A DNA stretch of 64,000 nt from Echiichthys vipera (GCA_963691815.1 OY829652.1:22482558-22546557), one strand, 5' to 3'; counted from the stretch's first letter, positions 1-23,222 are shown. Notes: generated by a model from the letters alone, not told the origin. Translations and numbers: made by a program.

Positions 1-2880
1 TTTTGCCAGCAGTACACCTCCCTTTCAACTGCTTAGATAAAATCAACAGTTCAGAAACTCAAAGCGAGCATAAAGAGCATGGAAGAGGAATTACATGGAG
101 ACTCAGATCCAACCAAGGGCCAACTACTACATGAGAAGAGTTTGGCTTTGAGCTCTTTTATGCAGGAGAGGGTGAAAGGGGCTCTGGTAAGGTCTTATTT
201 CCTTCAGCTGAAGGACATAGATGCCCCAACCTCTTTTTTTCTGTAACCTGGAGAGGACGGTGGCACAGAGGAAACACATGACCTGCCTCGAGCTGCAAGG
301 AGGTAGAGTGACCACCTGTCCAAAGGAAATGAGAATCCATGCAATGGACTTCTACACTAAACTCTTTGCAGAAGAGCAATGCAGCATGGAAGGCCGTGAC
401 GAGCTCCTAGGGGGGCTTCCACAGCTCACCGAGGGGGAGAAAGCTGCTCTGGATTTTGAGCTGACTTTACAGGAACTGACAATTGCTGTCAAACAGTTGG
501 CATCAGGAAGGGCACCCGGGATTGATGGTCTTTCCACTGACTTTTTTAAACACTTTTGGAATATACTGGGACCTGACCTGCACTGTGTTCTACTGGAGTG
601 TTTTAGAACAGGATCTCCTCCTGTTTCCGCGCAGTGCTTTCCTTGCTGCCAAAAAAGGAGACCTGGCATTACTTAAAAACTGGAGGCCTGTAAGGTGCTT
701 TCCAGAGCCTTATCAAACAGATTTAAGGATGTACTGGAAATAATTGTCATGGGTTAGTTTGTTGTATAGTGGTGCACAATGTATGGTGAAAATGGGAGCT
801 GGGCTGAGTCGGCCAATTCCTGTGCAGAGAGGAATAAGACAGGGTTGTCCTCTGTCAGGACAGTTATATAGCCTGGCCATTGAGCCCTTACTATGCAGTC
901 TGAGGGGTCGGCTCAGGGGTCTGTCACTGTCGGGGTCTATTGATCTTGACCGCTCTTTTGTTGTATCTGCATATGCTGATGATGTCAATGTCTTTGTTTC
1001 TAACCAAGAAGATGTTCAGTTTTTGCAGGAAACCCTTTCCTTGTATGAGAGAGCCTCTTCTGCCGGAGTGAACTGGACAAAAAGTGAAGCTCTGTTGGTT
1101 GGAGAGTGGCGAGATAAGGCAGTGCCCATTCTGCCCGGTGGTCTTAAGTGGGGAAAGGACGGCTTGAAAGTTCTGGGGGTGTTTTTGGGGACTGAGGGCT
1201 TTCAAGCTAAGAACTGGGAGAGAGTGAAGGAAAAGGTGTGCGCTCGGTTAACTAAGTGGAAATTGTTGCTACCCCAGCTGTCCTATAGAGGAAGTGTCCT
1301 GGTTACTTACAACTTGGTTGCCTCGACCCTTTGGCACAGACTTTCTGCTCTGACACCACCTAGAGGTCTTATCGAGGACATCCAAAGGGATATAGTAGAT
1401 TTTTTCTGGTCTGGTCGGCATTGGGTCCGGGCAGCAGTTCTTTACCTGCCTGTAGCTGAAGGGGGACAGGCGCTCGTAAATATCCAGGCAAAGATTGCTG
1501 CTTTTAGACTGCAAACCGCAAAGAAACTTCTTTATGCCTGTGGCCCAGGTTGGCTCGACATGGCCAAGATTCTGCTAAGGCGAGCTGGCAGGTTGGGCTA
1601 CGATAAACAGCTGTTTCTTCTGCAGTTCAGCGAGGTGGACCTGACCGCACTGACGCCTTTTTACTCCTCAGTCTTGCAGGCGTGGCAGGTGGTAAAGATT
1701 ACAAGTTCCTTGGATGGAGTTCCAGGTATGTGGGTTTTTGAAGAACCGTTGTTCTTCAACAACCGCCTAAGACCACAAATGCTGGAGTCTGCCAGCCTGC
1801 GGAACAGTCTGAGGGAGGCTGCTTTTACAAAGGTGGGCCATTTGATGCGAACATCGTCTGTGGAAGACATGAGAGCCCACTGCAACATCTCCTCTCTCAG
1901 GCTGGTCACCAGAGTGGTGGGAAAGGTTCGGGCCGCCCTCCCTGAGGGCTTTTGTTGAGGATGCCATCTCGTGTGACCAGTGGATTGAGGACGGCAACTA
2001 CAGTTTCCCTGCGTTGTCCATCGCACCAGCTGTGGGGGACTGGAAGGAAGGAGGAGGCCAACTGCTTTCTTTTAAAATCCCTCGCCTCAAGAAGTTTCAG
2101 GATGCAGGAAAGAAAGACATTTATCAACTTCTGGTGAAGCTGTTGAACCTTGTCTCCTTGAAAGGAGTAAAGGAGTCGAGGTGGACTGAGTTCCTTGGCC
2201 CAGACTCTTCCCCAAAAGGCAGTTGGCGTTGCCTGTACAAGGTGCCCGTTGAAAAAAAGCGGACAGCTGACCTCCAGTGGAGGGTTGTGCATGGGGCGAT
2301 AGCTACAAACAGGTACAGAGCACACCTTGATCTGGAGCTGGGGGAGGGATGTGTGTTCTGCTCTGGAGCTCAGACTCTGGAACACTTGTTTGTTGAATGT
2401 CCTCATCTCTCAGCCTTGTTCCAGCTTTTAAAAAGTTGGGTGGAGAGTTTTGGGGAGGAGCTATATTTTGCCTTGTTTATTTTTGGTCCCAAGTACACTG
2501 TTCAGAAGAAGGCTGTGCACCTCCTGCTAAAGTTTCTGTCCGGTGCTGCTAAGTTGGCCATCTGGCTGACCCGCAGGAACCGGGTCCAGGACGCTGGCTG
2601 TGTGGAGCCGGGGCCTGTTCTGGCAGGACTGGTGAAAGCCAGACTGAGGGTGGAACACACCTATTACACCATGATGGACGATGTGCAGAAGTTCAGCCAC
2701 ATGTGGGCTGTTGGGGAGGTGCTGTACTCTGTGAGGAGGGACGGGGAGCTGAGCATTCACTTTTAATATCCGTTTATTGATGCTTGTTATGGTTTTATTT
2801 CATTGTGTTTGAGGTAAAAAATCACCGGGTGTCTTCCCTAAAATAGTGAAATAAAGGGATTTTGAAAACCAAACCAAAAC
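1..2880 (+). mobile_element. Tx1/L1-group non-LTR retrotransposon, 3' part, decayed
   Basis: Plus-strand reading frames that together follow the order of a LINE ORF2 from just before the reverse transcriptase to the C-terminal zinc motif; the endonuclease part would lie left of the window. The copy is dead. Frame 1 runs from about 67 to a stop at 238, frame 2 carries on to about 660, frame 3 holds 640-720 and, after a gap, 744-1958, and frame 1 holds 1955-2766. A 3' UTR of about 110 bp follows, with an AATAAA-like signal near 2850, and similarity ends near 2880. The RT core style (RGIRQGCPLS, YADD) and the C-X2-C-X7-H-X4-C terminus fit the L1/Tx1 clade; placing it in the Tx1 branch is from memory of the family. 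Confidence 0.88.
67..2766 (+). pseudogene. Reverse transcriptase ORF2 relic (frameshifted, internal deletion)
   Basis: The left part (67-238) matches the linker before RT, including FLQLKDIDAPTSFF. A T-run near 231-238 marks the first frameshift. Residues SGRAPGIDGLSTDFFK (about 505-550) are the early RT motif, and KNWRPV follows near 675-690 in another frame. The expected segment of about 80-100 residues between the NWRPV region and the QGCPLS motif is missing: frame 3 resumes near 744 directly at a YSGAQC-type sequence, so part of the RT palm is deleted. YADD, the catalytic Asp pair, is intact at 972-983. Another shift near 1955 separates the thumb/linker from the C-terminal domain. The Cys-His motif CVFC...H...C is intact at 2350-2400. 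It cannot encode an active enzyme. Confidence 0.88.
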
Positions 2881-4555
2881 CTCACCCCTCCAGTATAAGG
2901 AGTCACTTCAGGTGAAGAGGTTATATTAAGATTGTATCATTTATTAATCCCATAATTTTGTCACTGTCTTTGTTGTTGTTCCATAAATAGGAAATACACA
3001 CACATACACATGTATTGGAAACATGTCAGAGTCAGGGGGCTGCTTGGTGGTTAGATGCCTTGCTCAGGGGCAGTGCCCAGGAGGTGAACTGAACTTGAAA
3101 CTGTAGGCAGTAGAGTACATTCCGTACAATATACTTGTGTTTAATGTTAAATATCTTATGAACAAATGAACACGATCTATGAATATGAAACATACAGCAG
3201 GGACAAAATAACTACTGTAAACTACATGAAGTGGAAATAAAAGAGAGAAAAATTGGAGCATGAAGGAAAGTCTGCTGTTAGACTAGACAAATCCGAAAAG
3301 AGATGTTTTCTGGCAATGTCTGACAAAAGCCATAAATAATAATCAGATTTGCATTTTGAGGTAACTATATCACAACATGAATGCTTCATCAAAAGATGAG
3401 TTTCTTACTTTGTCGTAATCTCACATCAGTCCTAGGAAACAATGAACAATGAAACATTTGTTGTCATGTCTGCACACACGCCAAACTAATTTCATATACA
3501 AGTCAAATCACTTTTTGATCTTGTTGCTTGATGCTGTCAGTCAGCTTCCAGCCAATTTATTCCTTTCTTGTATTTCATTAAGGTTTGTGCCAAGCAGGGA
3601 GACACAGAAGCCTGAGATATTCTGACACCATGCTTGGACACTGTGCAAATCAGTGAAAATAAAAGAAAGAAAGCATCGATTGAGGCCCTGCCTGCGCTCA
3701 AACACTGAGCAAGCCGGGCATCTGTTCAATTAAGCACATTCAAATTATTTTGTTCCACCCTCCCTGCTCACCCTGGTAACACTATCTCCCTTGACAATCC
3801 CTTCAAATTGGAAGCGGAGCTGTCATATAGCTTTCCCAATTACTCACATACCATCTTGCAGCGTTAGTTTTATTTATTTCCTTCAAGCTCTTTTGACTCG
3901 ACAGTCTTATCTCGTTTGATGTCTTTGATGTTTATAAATACACAGATTTGTTGGGGTTATTTTTTGTTTTACATCAATAAAATGATGAGTACGCTAGATG
4001 CATCTTAGGTTTTTTGGTGTGTGCAGAAAAAACAGAATCCAAAATAGAAGAATGGTACACACCTGCATTTGCATATTCATTAGGGGCTCATGGTTCTGTT
4101 TGTATCACAGGGCTCAGTTTCAGTTCAATTTGATTTGTAAGGGAGAAGGAAAACAAGCATTTCCAGTGTTCTCTGTATTTAACATTTGCAAGGACACAAA
4201 GGGATTTGGTAATACATGAAATCAACAAATATTCTTTCAAAAACAAAACTCAGCCTATTTAAACGTGACTTAAAAGATCAAACAATAAAAAAATTTTTGC
4301 CAACACTTGCCATCTCCACTAATCTCCACACATCTCCCATTAGGGGAAAATTAAGAGATAACCACAAATGCACAGAACCTAACAACTTTTGTTTCCTTAT
4401 GAAAATGTTGCAGCTCCCATGTGCAGAACAGGCTGGGATTTGTGTAGTGAATGGTATGGGTTTTTTTAGGGTGTGGTTTTGCATCAATCATAGTTTTTGC
4501 ATCAAAAAAGATTGAGGTTAAGGCCAAGATAAAAAGCTACTAAGTGGACATTGAG
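2881..4555. other. Non-coding, AT-rich; one short fish repeat fragment
   Basis: No reading frame here has a recognisable protein or splice context. A piece at about 3040-3115 has the wording of a widespread teleost interspersed repeat (see separate entry). The rest is ordinary AT-rich sequence. Confidence 0.6.
3040..3115 (+). repeat. Fragment of a common teleost interspersed repeat
   Basis: The words GATGCCTTGCTCAGGGGCAG and GTGCCCAGGAGGTGAACTG occur in the same order as in an abundant repeat of many fish genomes. The family is recognised from memory and I cannot assign its class. Only about 75 bp survive. Confidence 0.45.
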
Positions 4556-5272
4556 TTAAAGTACCCCTCCAACCAAAACAGTGTTTTTCATCCTTTTATG
4601 GTCTCTAAAATGCAATGACTACAGTGACTTATATCTGAGCAGATTTTGTCACTAGAAGAAGAAAATGTCTGTGCACTTCCCTAAACTTTGAGATTCAAAC
4701 GTTTTTCAGGCAAGCTTTAGTATCTTTATAGACCAATATCTGTATAATATATGAAACACTATTCGACGACCACAACGCCAGCAAAGAAACCTGAAACCTC
4801 CTGCTCAGAGCAGACTGTCAGACTGCCATCATAGCTATCACACACTGACAGTTACAAGCTAACAAACAACAGAAACTAATAAAGACGCTATCTACACTTG
4901 CCATTCTGACACTTCTGCTAGCCATCAACAGACAACAGACTCCGGTCTGAGACCCTGTTCAGGACGCCGATACTATAAGTTAGTTGCAAATTGCTAATGT
5001 TAACTCCATGTTCAGGCAGCTTGACGAGCCATTCACTCGCTTCTGTTTAAACCTCGGAACTACTCTGTAGAAGCTCCGGTAGAAGCTAAGGCATAGTTTA
5101 CCAAAGTCTCAAGCTACCAACGCTACACGCGGGGGTACGAGCATGAGCCATGGAGAGCGGGGCGAGGCCAGAACCAGAATTCCTCACTGAGGGAGAAACG
5201 GTAGATGTGCTTTCCACCCCCAAATATTAATCATAGCAGAGTTGTTTTTAATGCTTTGGAGTGGGACTTTAA
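4556..5272. mobile_element. Non-autonomous piggyBac-like element (MITE) with TTAA at both ends
   Basis: The left end reads TTAA then AGTACCCCTCCAA; the right end reads TTTGGAGTGGGACT then TTAA. These are inverted copies of each other with few mismatches (AGT-CC-CTCCAA core), and each is flanked by TTAA (4556-4559 and 5269-5272), the target duplication made by piggyBac-type transposases. The 709-bp interior has no transposase reading frame; it is moderately GC-rich near 5100-5210. Assignment to piggyBac rests on the TTAA flanks and the TIRs alone. Confidence 0.6.
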
Positions 5273-5340
5273 GATTTTCTATTAAGCCAATCTGTGTGTC
5301 TTTTGTAAACAGTCCATTTCTACAAAGCCAGTGTTATAAT

Positions 5341-6365
5341 GGTCCTCATGCAAGAATATTTTCGTGATTTATCTTAACGTTCTCTTACTTTTTTTCCTAT
5401 GATGGGCTCATATGAGTTTGCCACGTCAGATGTCTAACTTTAGATGTGTTCTGCGTAAACATGATGAATGTCACTTGGGAAATGCAAATTAGCATAATTA
5501 ACACCCCTATAATACCATATAAAGCTACGTGTCCTGCCCCATACTGTATGTACTTAAATGTTCATTCACGAAAATGGCACCAAAGACTAAAAAAAAACTT
5601 TACGAGCTTGGAGATCCTGCTTTCAGAGATCCACCAAGTTAAAGGGCCTGCTAAAGATAAGGAACGGAAGAAAATAACGAGCGCTGTCAATGCTGTGTCA
5701 CCGGGTTGTACTGTCATAAAAATAAAAAAAATAAATGGATTGATCTGAAAATGACTTCAAAAAAACATCTGGCCACAGCAAGGCGTTCGATGACTGCAGC
5801 TCTGTCACAGAGATGGAAGAGAGAATACATGCAGGCGTCGCAACGGAGGATGTTGGTCTTGACAGTGACTTGCATAAACCTGCATGTGAAGATGAGGCCA
5901 TTAGGTCTGACAGTAATAGTATGTAAAACCTTTTCTCATGTTTTAATTTATAAATTGAAATCAGATTGATCCTACTCTTTTATTCTCCTTTGTCCAATTT
6001 TTGCAAATGTAAGTTATGCCAACTTAACTGAATAACAATAGGCTATCGGTAGAAATAAATTGTCGAAACAAGACTCATAAAAACATATATATTAAGGTTG
6101 ATTTCAATAAGATTTTTAAACACAAAATTGCTTCAAAGTTATTAAATATACAATCCATTAGTGAAAAAATTAGGTTTGGATAACAGCAGAAAACGGCACA
6201 TAACTCCTATGGCAGGCCTGGGCTGCTCGTAAATTGTGTTGGTACCTCAGAATTTTTTTTTTCAAAATACGAGAAAATGATTGAATGCTGCAAGTTCTCC
6301 TAAATCACTCGTACGAGCCACTTAAGAACCAATCTGTTCGGACGAGTGGTTCTTGCATGAGGCCC
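5341..6365. mobile_element. PIF/Harbinger-type DNA transposon remnant
   Basis: The ends are inverted repeats: GGTCCTCATGCAAGAA at 5341-5356 and TTCTTGCATGAGGCC at 6350-6364, identical except for one base. The palindrome extends three more bases outward (aat/att), so the target duplication cannot be read cleanly. Inside is a decayed Myb-like accessory gene (separate entry), normally carried by Harbinger elements beside the DDE transposase. No transposase relic was found, so this copy is internally deleted. Confidence 0.7.
5590..5915 (+). pseudogene. Harbinger Myb-like (NAIF1/MADF-style) accessory protein relic
   Basis: The 5592-5700 part reads NFTSLEILLSEIHQVKGPAK, then KERKKITSAVNAVSPGC, the usual layout of the Myb-like DNA-binding protein of vertebrate Harbinger transposons, whose domesticated relative is NAIF1. 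The frame then breaks. A shift near 5707 is needed to recover IKKKWIDLK, the conserved Lys/Trp end of the domain, and the acidic stretch near 5800-5900 (for example EEIHAGVATEDVGLDSD-like words) lies in yet another frame. The partner's role, helping the transposase reach the nucleus and element ends, is known from the family; this copy is non-functional. Confidence 0.65.
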
Positions 6366-14381
<8,016 letters not shown>

Positions 14382-14413
14382 CACACACACACACACACTC
14401 ACACACACACACA

Positions 14414-14474
<61 letters not shown>

Positions 14475-14475
14475 T
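14382..14475. repeat. (AC)n microsatellite, interrupted
   Basis: AC dinucleotides with a CTCAC and two ACCC interruptions. Confidence 0.97.
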
Positions 14476-16139
14476 CAGTTCAAGTGCTTTGCAGTTCTCA
14501 TTATCTTCTCCTTTTGGGATCGTTGAAGAATTTATTAGAAGAATATATTAGCAGTGAATGGTTTCTTTTTTAAACATCTATCTGCATAAAGGGACTCTGA
14601 ATGGGGTACTAATGATTTGAATGTAACTATGATAATATAAATAGCAGGGGAAAGTTTCTTCCACTTTTCACGCACACTCGATAAGGCCATTTTCATGCGT
14701 CTCTTCATAGGGTGCAAAGACGCATTTTGTACACTTTGTCCTTAAGAAGTTTTTTTTTTTTCTTCAGGAGAGAAGTTCAGTCAAACATTCTCCTTAGACT
14801 TCAAAAGACAATGCTTGAGGGATTTGAAGGCGAGGAGAAATTATTTGAAAGTGAAATCTTTGTTAAAGTTTGCCTCCTAATTTAAACACTGCTTTGTTTC
14901 ATCTAGCTGATGTTTCCATGGGGGTTTCCCCTTCCGTTAAATCCTAATGCTGTTAAACTTTACTTTATTTATTGAGGGTTTTAAAGAAAATTCAGATGGA
15001 CTTGGCTGTCAGTGTGACCATCTAGACTTCATGTATATTTATTAGCACACCAAATATGATGAAGCCCTATCACCCTTATTATTTCAAGTAAGTATGATGT
15101 ATTTTAACCATCTTGGACAGTGAGTTGTTTTCAGCAGATGTTTTGAGGTTCGAAGCTGTCACTCATTTCATTTCTTAATAGGACTCATATGATGTTTTAA
15201 TGTTGCATACTCATTCATATTTATGGTGATCACTAACATAAATGAGATTGGGGGGGGGGGGGGGTAGTCTCACCTGGCTCCCTGGAGAGTTGCCTGCTCA
15301 TAATAGTCTCAGATAAACAGTAAAGGGTAGATGTGCTGCCAGTTGACTCATGCAGTGACTCATGCACTGTTAACTCAGAGGAAGAACAGAAATTAACAGC
15401 AAAATGAAACAAAAGATGAGTCGCAACACAGCAAGAAATTCATTTGCTACTCATTTTCCATATCATATCCTTTGCTTAATATCTTTGTTGTATTTTGCCA
15501 TGTAGGTGGATGAAATACAAGAGCATCCTTTTACTGAGAAACAAATGCTGCTACTGAAGTCTACATCTACAAAAGAGGTTTCAGTTACATCGTAAGATCA
15601 AAACTTGGAAGTTGAAGTGTCCTGCTATTTTTGGCTCAACAATGGCAGGAAAGTCAGGCTTGAAGTGAGACGAAATTGAGCATGGCTACTCTTTGGTGTT
15701 TGCTCTTTGATCTGGCAGAGCTTTGATCGAACCCAGAGGATGTACTTAGACTGTCCATGTCGAGTTGGGCTGCGGGCTGATGGTTTTCACAACACGGTTC
15801 CTGTGGCTCAAGTGGCCTTGCTTGACAGGGAAATGACATTCGCTGAAACCTTCCTCAACTTCCATTGCTTGGTATTGTGTTTTTTTGTTCTTCTCTTTTT
15901 TGGAGTTGGCGTGACCTTTCCAGTGCACTATGTCCTGAGCGGAAAACGTACAACACAATATACGGCCTTACACAAGTGATTCTCAATGTGGGGTCCATGG
16001 CCACTCATTCATTTCTTATATAGTTGACCAAATACAGTTTAATTTTTCAAATCTAGAATAGTTCATAGATTACCTTTAATTCAGTTCATGTTTATGTATA
16101 GTTTCAAAAGTTACCTCAGAGCACTCTCCATATAGAGTA
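14476..16139. other. Non-coding; contains a G15 run
   Basis: No supported gene. A homopolymer of 15 G lies at 15250-15264. Frames at 15654-15979 have no splice context or domain resemblance. Confidence 0.55.
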
Positions 16140-17498
16140 GGTCTAGACCCATGGACAGATTATCATGACTACAGGCCCTGGACACAAACTCACCAAGGCC
16201 CCTTGCCAACACATGCAAACAGTGTGCATGCACGCAAAGGCGTTGTGACGCCAGCCAATGTAATAATGCCACCAAACGTAATAAACCACAGTCACCCACT
16301 AATAATTCTGACCATGCATGCAAAATCCAGCTGCTGACCCTGTTGCCACAACAACAATATTGCTTAAGCACAAAGAAAAGAGCACAGTACCGTTATACTT
16401 GCTGCGTGTTTGTTTTTGTGAAACAATAATAATAATAACTTTGAATATTATCACAATTAAGTTATCAGTCTGTGATGTTAATAACAAAATGCAAACAATA
16501 AAGGCTTCTAACCATTTTTCTAAAAGTGTCTCTCTTTTAATTGAGAATCGTTTTTATATAAATTACACAAAAGGTAAAGAAAATATGACATGTTTTATGT
16601 ATTTCGGCCAAAAGTGGTCAAACTGACCGCACATCACTTCACTTCGGTTTCATTGTTACATTTTTCATGCGGTTTGCTGCTTTCATTGTCTCTCTTGCCT
16701 CTAACTTTGTTTGCCGTCTCCAGCTGTACCTCTTTGTGAATTTACTTGTAAATCAATTATTATATAGCTGTATTATATCGCCTGGTTGGCACCATGGGCA
16801 AACCAAAACAGGAGTTCTCCTCCGTGAAACAGCGAGCGGAACAGTTCAGTGCTGAAATAATGCGGCTCTGTGTAGCAGGGAAAGCCGAGGAAGACTGTCT
16901 GCATCCTGAGCACCTTGCGCGCTGGTGTGGGCACCTTTAGTCGGGCGAAGGCAACACCAGGAACTGATGTGCTATAACAACACCAAGTACGACGAGGACA
17001 AGAGGCGGACAAGATGCAAAGGCGTAGGCTACTCTGTCAAAGGCGGTACAGAAGACGGCCGGCCAGTGGCGGCCTTTTATAACATCCACCTTGACCTGGC
17101 TGGCATAACTGCCCGCATCTTATTTAAGGAGCACCAGCAGCAGGAGAGCCCGGGGAAAGCATATGCGGCAGTCGGCACAAAATGGGCAGCAGCGGAAGCA
17201 ACCACCACAGCATCAGCAGCAGACCCGGACACAGAGGCAGTGCCACTCTAAAGAGCTGCAAACGAAACCGAACCTCGGACACTCGCCTCACTTTTCTGCT
17301 GAAAAATGTCGAGATGGATGGAATTTGCTGCACCAAAGCGACATCTCTGGCTTCTTTTTCTTTTCCTTTGTTTTCTTATAGCTGATCCTCTGAGTTCCTG
17401 CTTCTCCATTTTAAAATCGCACTGTATGTTTGACTTCATCATGTGCCCCTGGGCACATGCCCACTTTGCCCATGCGCTAATCCATCTATGTCTAGACC
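16140..17498. mobile_element. Possible hAT-like transposon remnant
   Basis: GGTCTAGAC at 16140 and GTCTAGACC at 17490 are inverted, but the core is itself palindromic, so it is weak evidence. More telling are the G/C-rich subterminal words (AAGGCCCCTTGCC near 16197, GTGCCCCTGGGCACATGCCC near 17442) of the kind seen at ends of some hAT elements, and a GC-rich coding-like interior (16794-17380) in AT-rich surroundings. No 8-bp duplication was identified. Confidence 0.33.
16794..17251 (+). pseudogene. Unrecognised coding-like relic
   Basis: An ATG in strong Kozak context (CACCATGG) opens 48 codons (MGKPKQEFSSVKQRAEQFSA...) to a stop at 16938-16940. In another frame, an open stretch continues to 17251 with CYNNTKYDEDKRRTRC, VGYSVKGGTEDGRPVAAFYN and a Gln/Ala-rich tail. 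Codon-like composition, high GC and clean protein-like character set it apart from its AT-rich flanks. One frameshift near 16930 would be needed to join the two parts. I do not recognise the family. A strong pyrimidine tract with TTATAG at about 17355-17381 could be a splice acceptor. It may be a transposon gene remnant or a decayed retrocopy. Confidence 0.35.
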
Positions 17499-19257
<1,759 letters not shown>

Positions 19258-19900
19258 TTCGCTGGCAGCAAGGAGAGATGGCAATGTTGACCATATGCTC
19301 TATGACGGACACACAAAAAAAGCACACTTCCACGCAGGCACATACACTCGTAATGAGTGGATTTAAATTCTGGTTGTTCTCTCCTGGCCAAGGCAACTGT
19401 CATCATTGTACAGCAAAACTCCCATAACCCATCTGTGGCATGACAGCATTCTAACAGCTCCACTTCGCACCAAGAAAAGCTATTCTTTATATCTTTCCAT
19501 TTCTCAACACCCCCCCACTCCCCATTTCGCTCCCTCCTCTTCAAATTTCCCCTCCGGACTGGTTTTTATTCTTCTCTCTTGTCTCTTTCCGCTTTTCCAA
19601 TTACATTTTTTTTCCCACTTAATCTCCTTCTTTTCTGGAAACTTTTATCCGGGTTTGATTACACTGGAGAGGCTCAGTTTAAAGAAAACTGAGTGATAGC
19701 TCGAAAGTATTGTTGACCATGTGAATGACTGTGATGAAGATATTCCTTATTATAATTATACTATTGAGATGAGTATGACAATGATACTATTAATGGTGAT
19801 TAAAATGGAGATGAGGATAATAATGATGACAGCAGCAATAATAATGATAATGGTGCTTGCTGGCTTTCTGAGCAGTGTCCATGTTTTCACCTTGGCCCAG

Positions 19901-20013
19901 ATGGAGAGAGACAGACGGAGGGGACGGATGCCAGCCGCAAGAGGGACAGTCGCTCCTCAGCCGGCCACCATAAGAGTGAAGACACCAGCGACAGCAGGGA
20001 GGACGAGGCTGCA
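19901..20013 (+). CDS. Internal exon of an unidentified host gene (113 nt)
   Basis: It begins after a good acceptor (TTTTCACCTTGGCCCAG) and ends at a consensus donor (GCA|GTGAGT at 20014). In the frame that ends in phase 0 it encodes 37 residues preceded by two bases of a split codon: DASRKRDSRSSAGHHKSED followed by TSDSREDEAA. This is a Ser/Arg/Asp/Glu-rich, probably disordered segment. The frame is chosen because its phase 0 end matches the phase 0 start of the exon at 56258, the only open frame there. Another frame is also open across this exon (Arg/Ala/Thr-rich), so frame choice is inference. Base composition is clearly more GC-rich than the neighbouring AT-rich repeats. The gene is not recognised. 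Confidence 0.68.
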
Positions 20014-21696
<1,683 letters not shown>

Positions 21697-21870
21697 AGGG
21701 GCCAGTTGCACCAACAGGGCTTACATCTGGCCTAAAGCTAAGTCGGCAGCTTAGTGTTCTAAGTCAGATGTGATAGTTACGCTGGCTGCAGGTGTAAATC
21801 CTAAGCCTAGGCAGGAGCTGACGTAACAGGAGCCCTGATAACGGTACACAACTCAAGATCCATATACAAC

Positions 21871-23222
21871 TAGGGTGTCCAACCGTCCCTTGAAAAACGG
21901 AATCGTCCCGTATTCAGAAACAAAAGTACGCACTTTGTCCCGTATTACTGTGAGAATCAAAAGTAGTATGTCAAATATCAATAGAATTAATGAATAAATG
22001 GCACCTTTTACGGTAAACTTATTCTCAGCCTCTCCTGCTCTGTGACCAATGAGCTGACAGCACACTCAAACACGATTATGACGAGCCAGAATCCCGCTCA
22101 TCTCATTGGTCAAGGTATTGTTGCATGCGAAGAAGATACCGGAAGATAAACAAAGCAGCATGGACGGCAGTGATGCCGACAGTACCTAACAGGTCTCGGG
22201 CGGTACATCTTCTAGCAGCAATGCAACTACTCCTCCGAGAAAAAGCAGAAAAGAATGCAAAAATACAGAGAGGAATGGTTAGAAGAAAAACATGGGTGGA
22301 AAAGTGCACGATAACATCTATGAAGCGCACTGCGCTGTAACTTTTCCCTTAGCACATAGTGGACTAACTGACCTAAAGTGACAGGCTTCCAGAGGTGGGC
22401 AGTGGGCACACAAGAAATATAAGGGACACCAAAACTAGGGGAACCCGAGACCCATTTATTGTCCACCAGGCAACGCCAGAGGCAGATATGGTATTTAAAC
22501 AATGATTTTAACACTCTGGTTAAGGTTAATATGGGAAAGTACAATGTCTGAATTGTGTGGAGAAATATATAACAATATTATTTTCTGTGTAATAAGCAAG
22601 TACAATAAGTACATTTGCTAGATGAGTACATTAAGTAGATAAGTAATACATCAAACTAATACATAGATGAATAACATTAATATAATCATTAATTAAAGGA
22701 GAGCTCATTGTCACTCTAAATGATGAAATGTCTTGCTCAGAGTTTTACTCTGTGACACTGAAAGACAAAGAGCTCGTGGCTGCAGCAAGAGCTCAGAAGA
22801 AGTACAGACGGAAGAAAATAAATAGACTGACTACAACTGTAGGCTACAGTCATGGCCTTTGAGGCACAAGTGTTTTTTGTTTACAAGTTTTGCTCAGAGT
22901 TTATGTTTGCACTTTTCTTGTTGCATTAATTGTGCACTATGTTCTGCTTTGTGCTTGTCTTATATTAATTTATACAGTTTTCTGTTAATTTTTGTCATTT
23001 TGCATTAAAAAAATGCTGATAATTATTTATTTTCTATGTGTTTATATCACTCAAATATGCATCTAATTCAATTCAGGTTTGAGTCAAACAGTAAAAAAAA
23101 TTCCCCACATATAAAAAAGGGCTAAAAAGATTCACTACACCACGAAAAATGAAGGCAGCCGGGCCAGCTGGCCCTGCCAATAAGGTGTCCCTTATTATTT
23201 TTTCAGGGAGGTGGCGACCCTA
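21871..23222. mobile_element. hAT-superfamily transposon remnant, non-autonomous
   Basis: The termini TAGGGTGTCCAACCGTCCCT and (reverse complement of the right end) TAGGGTCGCCACCTCCCT are imperfect inverted repeats. The element is flanked by a perfect 8-bp direct repeat TATACAAC at 21863-21870 and 23223-23230, the target-site duplication length of hAT transposases. The interior keeps a short relic of the transposase N-terminus but nothing of the catalytic core. Confidence 0.78.
22160..22306 (+). pseudogene. N-terminal fragment of a hAT-like transposase
   Basis: An ATG at 22160 starts MDGSDADST and stops; after Ser/Thr-rich sequence, a one-base shift opens KKQKRMQKYREEW-LEEKHGW, a basic Tyr/Trp-containing stretch that commonly precedes the N-terminal zinc finger in fish hAT-like and related proteins. 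Cys/His ligands of the finger and the DDE core are absent. The basic stretch is recognised from memory, so family assignment mainly depends on the 8-bp duplication. Confidence 0.45.

Noticed and set aside
16140..16150. GGTCTAGAC inverted ends as proof of a transposon
   Set aside because: The core GTCTAGAC is its own reverse complement, so an inverted match is expected by construction; kept only as weak support.
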